DNA of 64,000 nucleotides, taken from contig CATNEN010000033.1 of assembly GCA_950097015.1 (NCBI GenBank), forward strand, positions 2,356,001 through 2,420,000, in the 5' to 3' direction. This stretch comes from Macrostomum hystrix (Eukaryota; Platyhelminthes; Macrostomidae). A program made the position numbers and the translations under genes. Below the pieces are notes generated by a model. It did not search any database. It was not told where the DNA came from and was given only the letters and a program-made list of their open reading frames with translations. This document shows, in pieces, positions 59,300 through 64,000 of the stretch. How positions within the stretch are numbered: the stretch's first letter is position 1; every line of letters begins with the position of its first letter.

Positions 59300-59759
59300 G
59301 ATAAACAGCGGCAATTACAAGTTGCGGGCTGTGGAGATGCCGCATTGGAGGGGGGCAAATTATAGTGCTCGTGAGCAGAGCGCAGTTGTGAAGACAAGCC
59401 GACACAGGGAAAAAACAATGGAGGATGATCGAGCTCGCGACCTCGCATCACGTGCTCCGCGAGAACGCCCACCTGCGCAGCCATCCTCCGCCCACGCACG
59501 ACTCGGTGATTTTCGAAGCCTCATTTCTCGCCGTGCGTCCTCTTCGGCTCCTGACCGCGTCATTGGCTGGCTCCTCGTTGATCAGCGCAGCCAACCCCAG
59601 CCCAGCCAGCCAGTCACAGCCGTGCTGCCTGGCTTTGTGGGGGGAGCTACTCATAGGGAGCTGCCTGAACAGGCTAAATGCACCCGCGAGACAGCCGCAC
59701 AGTTCCAACCGGCTTGAAATTTCAGCTGCCACTGACAACAGCCCAGCCTCGATAGAAAG
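59300..59759 (+). promoter_or_regulatory. Likely promoter and 5' UTR of the GPCR
   Basis: GC-rich sequence directly upstream of the GPCR start with a CCAAT box in reverse (cattggctggc near 59562). It contains an upstream frame from 59425 whose TGA overlaps the GPCR start (aagATGA), a possible uORF. Confidence 0.35.
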
Positions 59760-60920
59760 ATGAGCAATTCTTCCAGCTCGCAGGACCTGCCCAGGCAGAT
59801 TCGCTACTTCGGGATGGCGTACTTCCCAGCCTTGATGCTGATCGGCTGTCTATCCAACATCATGGTCATCCGCGTCATGCGCCGCACCCGCGGCATGTCA
59901 AAGTCCAGGGACGTGTTCACACTGCTGGCCGTGGCTGACACCTGCGTGCTATTGGTTAATCCCAGCCGCTATTTTGTACAGCTGGCCACAAACTACGACT
60001 TCCGGCTGTACACGGATGCCGCCTGTGTTGTGCACACTTTTCTCACCTACTTTCTCAAGGAGGCAGCCACCTGGATATTGGTTCTCATGACTCTGGAACG
60101 CTTTCTATTCGCGAAATGGCCTCACAAGTCAAGCTTGTTCTACAGGAGGCGCAGCAAGCTGGTGCTCTGGTCCTGCTCTCTGCTGGCCCTGCTGGCCAAG
60201 AATGTTGTCCTCATCTTCAAGCTGGGCGTCATCCCCAGTTCGGAGGGCAGCAGCGCCAAAAATTGCGATACCGGTGATCAGAACTTTCGGCTAGCATTCT
60301 TCATCACGACCCTGAGCCTGTACAGCCTCATACCGTTCGTGCTGCTCACCGTATTCAACGTGACCCTCATCCGCATCATCGCCAGGGCCAATCGGCGCCG
60401 TCAGCAGATGTCGATGACCACCTGCAATCGTCAGAACCAGCAGCAGCATCAGCAGCATCAGCAGCAGCAGCAGGCTCTCCGTCACAAGACCAGCACAGCT
60501 TCACAGCGGCCCTCGAATGTCTCCGGGACCCACGTGAACCGCCTGCTAGTGCCAGTGTGCATCATGCATATCCTGCTCACCATGCCGCAGTGTGTCTTTG
60601 AGATCATCGAGACCATCTATAAGCTCAAATCGGACCCCAGCCAACGGGGTAGAACGTACACCGTGGGGCTGTCGCTCGTCATGCTGGCCTCACTGAACAA
60701 TGGCATCAACGGCTTCGTGTACTTTTTCAGCTCGGAAAATTTTCGCAAGAACTTCTGCCAGATATTTCACCGGGGCGTTGAATCGGGCGGCAGCGGGGGC
60801 GCCGCCTTCTGCCGCTCGACTGGCCGAAACTGCCATCGTCAGGGCGGGCTGGCGCAGCCGCAGCCACGGCCGATGCGACCCGTGATTGCAGCGGGTATTG
60901 ATGAAGGCATTGAGCCTTGA
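59760..60920 (+). CDS. Class A (rhodopsin-like) GPCR, intronless, orphan
   Basis: A 386-residue seven-helix receptor of the plasma membrane, presumed to couple to G proteins. The start is the first ATG after an in-frame TGA at 59733. The N-terminus has a glycosylation motif (NSS). Visible features are TM1 (16-39, with LSN), TM2 with the conserved LAVAD, a Cys before TM3 (AACVVHTF), LERF at the end of TM3 in place of DRY, TM5 with IPF, TM6 with LLTMP, and TM7 with NNGINGFVYF, where NPxxY is NGxxY. Helix 8 follows (SSENFRKNF). The third loop has a Gln/His-rich tract. The overall look is that of peptide (FMRFamide-type) or flatworm-expanded orphan receptors, but the ligand is unknown. A 114-bp copy of its TM5/ICL3 part lies inverted at 61.8 kb. 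Confidence 0.88.
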   Translation: MSNSSSSQDLPRQIRYFGMAYFPALMLIGCLSNIMVIRVMRRTRGMSKSRDVFTLLAVADTCVLLVNPSRYFVQLATNYDFRLYTDAACVVHTFLTYFLKEAATWILVLMTLERFLFAKWPHKSSLFYRRRSKLVLWSCSLLALLAKNVVLIFKLGVIPSSEGSSAKNCDTGDQNFRLAFFITTLSLYSLIPFVLLTVFNVTLIRIIARANRRRQQMSMTTCNRQNQQQHQQHQQQQQALRHKTSTASQRPSNVSGTHVNRLLVPVCIMHILLTMPQCVFEIIETIYKLKSDPSQRGRTYTVGLSLVMLASLNNGINGFVYFFSSENFRKNFCQIFHRGVESGGSGGAAFCRSTGRNCHRQGGLAQPQPRPMRPVIAAGIDEGIEP

Positions 60921-61570
60921 GCCACGCATGGCACTGCAAACATTAATCTTTTTATCAACTTGCTGTTTTACTGCCTACTAGTCCAAAATTCACGGTCTAA
61001 TTTCTATCTGTAGGCTCTGTAGCAAGCCATGCCGCACTGCATATGCTGTGTTGTAAATGCTTTTCACTGCCCTGCGATACTAATCCTGAGCTTGTGCGTC
61101 AGATTTAGTAAAAAAATACATTACTCTGGAGTGAGTGAATATTATCACTAACCGTTCTTGATGCCTCATTCGAAGTTCTGTCCGAATCCGTGAAGCTCTC
61201 GCCATTTTCTTTTTGATGCAGTTCAATCTATAATGAATGACGAGCTTGGTCGCGACACAAAGAAGCTGAGCTGCACTGCAAAGCTCTGGTCAGTCAGTGG
61301 AGGATATGTCAGGAATTCTACTCAAAACTGGAGTACTGGACTCACTGGAACTAATCAAATTACTATCCGGATCTTCAATGGGTACTGCGGCTGTGCTAGT
61401 TCTCCGCTGCACAAGTTTGACAGAAAATATCTGAGGGTTTCTGGATCTAGAACGCATTCTATGGTTCTATCAAGCCATCCTTCAATCTGCCTTGAAGGAT
61501 GATTGAACAAAAAACATTCTTTAACAATAAATCTAAATCCAGATTTGGACTTGGACACAGAAAATCTAGA
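60921..61570. other. GPCR 3' flank
   Basis: AT-rich, with no clear AATAAA and no coding frame with known content. The transcript could extend through here into the inverted fragment at 61.8 kb. Confidence 0.4.
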
Positions 61571-61574
61571 ACAC

Positions 61575-61730
61575 GGGCTAAAATTTTCCGCTAAATCCGA
61601 CAAAAAACTTCCAGAATCACAAAACATCGACATCGTCGAGATGTTCAATGATTCTCGTCGAGGTGTTAGCAAAACCATCGATAAAGGCATAATTGATCTG
61701 CACACAAAATGTCACATGCCGGCTGTTGTT
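61575..61730 (-). repeat. Dispersed repeat, inverse copy
   Basis: The reverse complement matches 41300-41485 over nearly its full length (gaacatctcgacgatg, gatgttttgtgattct, ggaaaattttagcccgtgtt shared), with scattered differences and small gaps. Confidence 0.65.
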
Positions 61731-61778
61731 GTTGATATTATATAGAACATATTATTAATTTTAATATTAATAATATTA

Positions 61779-61892
61779 ACGATTGCAGGTGGTCATCGAC
61801 ATCTGCTGACGGCGCCGATTGGCCCTGGCGATGATGCGGATGAGGTTCACGTTGAATACGGTGAGCAGCACGAACGGTATGAGGCTGTACAG
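61779..61892 (-). pseudogene. Inverted fragment of the neighbouring GPCR gene
   Basis: On the minus strand this encodes LYSLIPFVLLTVFNVNLIRI then IARANRRRQQMSMTTCNR, matching GPCR codons at 60318-60432 with one noticed change (ACC to AAC, Thr to Asn). Homology stops abruptly at both ends. One side is AT-rich and the other is the 19-bp array. It is too short to be functional as protein. Confidence 0.9.
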
Positions 61893-61899
61893 GTCGTCT

Positions 61900-62195
61900 T
61901 TCCACAAGGAAGTGGTCTTTCCACAAAGAGGTGGTCTTTCCACAAGGAGGTGGTCTTTCCACAAGGAGGTGGTCTTTCCACAAGGAAGTGGTCTTTCCAC
62001 AAGGAGGTGGTCTTTCCACAAGGAGGTGGTCTTTCCACAAGGAGGTGGTCTTTCCACAAGGAGGTGGTCTTTCCACAAGGAGGTGATCTTTCCACAAGGA
62101 GGTGGGCTTTCCACAAGGAGGTGGTCTTTCTACAAGGAGGTGGTCTTTCCACAAGGAGGTGGTCTTTCCACAAGGAGGTGGTCTTTCTACAATCC
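61900..62195. repeat. 19-bp minisatellite
   Basis: About 15 copies of aaggaggtggtctttccac, directly adjoining the GPCR fragment. The 57-nt (19-residue) periodic frames are artefacts. Confidence 0.96.
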
Positions 62196-62429
62196 GCTCG
62201 CCCTTACGTGTCCTAATCTCAACTACTGTCATCTGTCTGCTTGAGATAATGTGAGCTATTTAACCTAGCAATTGCAGATCCCAAACTGACCTGATTACAG
62301 GCACGAGCAGCTCAAACCTCCTCTGACTGTCTTTGTTGCTTTAGTTGCCTTTGCCAAATCACAGAGTTGACATCATCAAATAAGGTTCCCATTATGTGTA
62401 TGTGCTCAACTGCATGTGCTCAAACTGTT

Positions 62430-63455
62430 ATTGAAACCTTCCTGTCTCATATATCTCACCGATCTCATCTGTCTCATCTATCTCAATCTGTCTCATCTAT
62501 CTCATCTGTCTCATCTGTCTCATATATCTAATCTGTCTCATCTGTCTCATCGGTCTCACGTGTCTCATCTATCTAAATCTGTCTCATCTATCTCATTTGT
62601 CTCATCTATCTGAATCTGTCCCATCTATCTCAATCTGTCTCATCTATTTTACCTTTCTCATCTGTCTCATTTGTGTCATTAATCTCATCTGTCTCGTCTG
62701 TCTCATCTGTCTCATCTATCTCATCTGCGTCATCTATCTCATCTATCTCATCTGCGTCATCTATCTCATCTATCTCATCTGCGTCATCTATCTCATCTAT
62801 CTCATCTGCGTCATCTATCTCATCTATCTCATCTGTCTCATCTATCTCATCTATCTCATCTATCCCATCTGTATCATCTGTGTCATGTATCTCATCTGTC
62901 TCATCTGTCTCATCTATCTCATCTGTGTCATCTATCTCATCTGTGTCATCTATCTCATCTATCTCATATGTCTCATCTATCTCATATGTCTCATCTATCT
63001 CATCTATCTCATCTATCTCATCTGTCTCATCTATCTCATCTATCTCATCTATCGCATCTGTCTCATCTGTCACATCTGTGTCATCTATCTCATCTGTCTC
63101 ATCTATATCATCTATATCATCTATCTTATCTATCTCATCTATCTTATCTATCTCATCTGTCTCATCTGTCTCATCTGTGTCATCTATCTCATCTATCTCA
63201 TCTGTCTCATCTATCTCATCAATCTCATTAATCTCATCTGTCTCATCAGTCTCATCTGTCTCATTTGTCTCATATATCTAATCTGTCTCATATATCTCAT
63301 CTATCTCATCTGTCTCATCTATATCATCTATATCATCTATCTTATCTATCTCATCTGTCTCATCTATCTCATCTGTCTCATCTAACTCATCTATCTCATC
63401 TATCTCATCTATCTCATCTATCTCATATGTCTCATTTGTCTCAAGTATGTCAGTA
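62430..63455. repeat. 9-bp minisatellite
   Basis: About 110 copies of ctcatctat, ctcatctgt and relatives, with longer local patterns such as catctgcgtcatctatctca repeated several times. Confidence 0.96.
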
Positions 63456-63940
63456 GCATTCCAAAAATGCAGTGTGTGAGTTAACTGACAGGCAATTTTC
63501 AAATTGAGGCAGCCAGCCTTCTATCAATGCTTATTATCTGACCTAAAGTTAGCTGCAAGTTTATTACACTGCACATAACCCAATCAAATTGGCGACAGGC
63601 AAGCTGAATAAAATTAATCAATGGCCACTTCACTGCTGCTCACAATGTCGTCGCATGATTGAATACGGAGGAGGAAATCTGCTCACTTCCACCCCACTCT
63701 CTCGGTCTTGGTCGTCAACTTTTGCTTCCTTGGCTGAAAAAAGCTTCTCTTCTACTAAATTCTTCGTCGACATGAGTTGTGGTCGGCCTAGTCAACGCGA
63801 CCGTTAAATGAGGTCACGAAGTTTCTCATGCGCTTGTCACAATCGAGTCTCACCCAGTCTCACAGACGACTTTGTGTCTAATCACTTTCTACTTTTCAAT
63901 GCCGTCGATGTGCGCACCAGTCTCTTCATGACTTACCCTG
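63456..63940. other. Right-end spacer
   Basis: A 72-codon frame (63589-63807) has no recognised domain. Nothing else is supported. Confidence 0.35.
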
Positions 63941-64000
63941 TCTCTCACCTGTCTCTTTCGTGTGTCTCACCTGTCTCTTTCCTGTCTCTCACCTGTCTCT
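63941..64000. repeat. Start of another array at the window edge
   Basis: tctctcacctgtctctttc occurs about three times and runs off the window end. Confidence 0.75.

Noticed and set aside
59425..59763. 112-codon frame upstream of the GPCR as a separate gene
   Set aside because: It has no domain, and its stop overlaps the GPCR start. It is better seen as GC-rich 5' UTR, possibly a uORF.

Overview
This window is nuclear DNA of an animal. The genes have short GC-rich exons joined by GT-AG introns, and there are non-LTR retrotransposons, tRNA-derived SINEs and very many minisatellites. No prokaryotic features (operons, ribosome binding sites, CRISPR) are present. The gene set (otopetrin, Gadd45, KLF, LZTS, class A GPCR) is bilaterian. 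GC-rich exons set in AT-rich, satellite-saturated DNA, together with the type of LINE, would fit a flatworm such as Macrostomum. That assignment is inference and cannot be fixed from this window.

Layout, left to right. 1-4.6 kb: a 17-bp satellite interrupted by a LINE with an intact reverse transcriptase domain, then a CCAAT-rich possible promoter. 4.64-17.26 kb (+): a seven-exon otopetrin gene (proton channel, 675 aa modelled) whose introns carry minisatellites, a SINE and a second, 5'-truncated LINE copy. 18.1-21.4 kb (+): a four-exon Gadd45-like gene (181 aa modelled) whose last coding codons are duplicated in tandem into its 3' UTR. 23.5-24.7 kb (+): a Kruppel-like factor gene with three C2H2 fingers, ending in a 22-bp array whose units each contain a splice-donor-like sequence. 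25.2-36.0 kb: about 10.8 kb of a 24-bp satellite with nested segmental duplications. 44.25-36.48 kb (-): a four-exon LZTS/Fez1-family coiled-coil gene (538 aa modelled). Its first intron holds a possible tiny secreted-peptide gene, a foldback structure and a relative of the giant satellite in inverted orientation. 44.3-58.3 kb: mostly arrays (32, 27, 21, 14, 4 and 52 bp units) plus a SINE flanked by a 12-bp target-site duplication. 59.76-60.92 kb (+): an intronless class A GPCR, followed by an inverted 114-bp copy of its own TM5/ICL3 region and further arrays to the window end.

By my rough tally about half of the window (around 33 of 64 kb) is tandem repeat in about 32 arrays, nearly all with different units. 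Most long open frames here are artefacts of stop-free repeat units. The genes do not form a pathway or operon. The most striking pattern is that arrays tend to begin within a few tens of bases of 5' splice sites or at the ends of coding sequences. All splice sites were picked by eye from consensus and phase; no transcript data were available.
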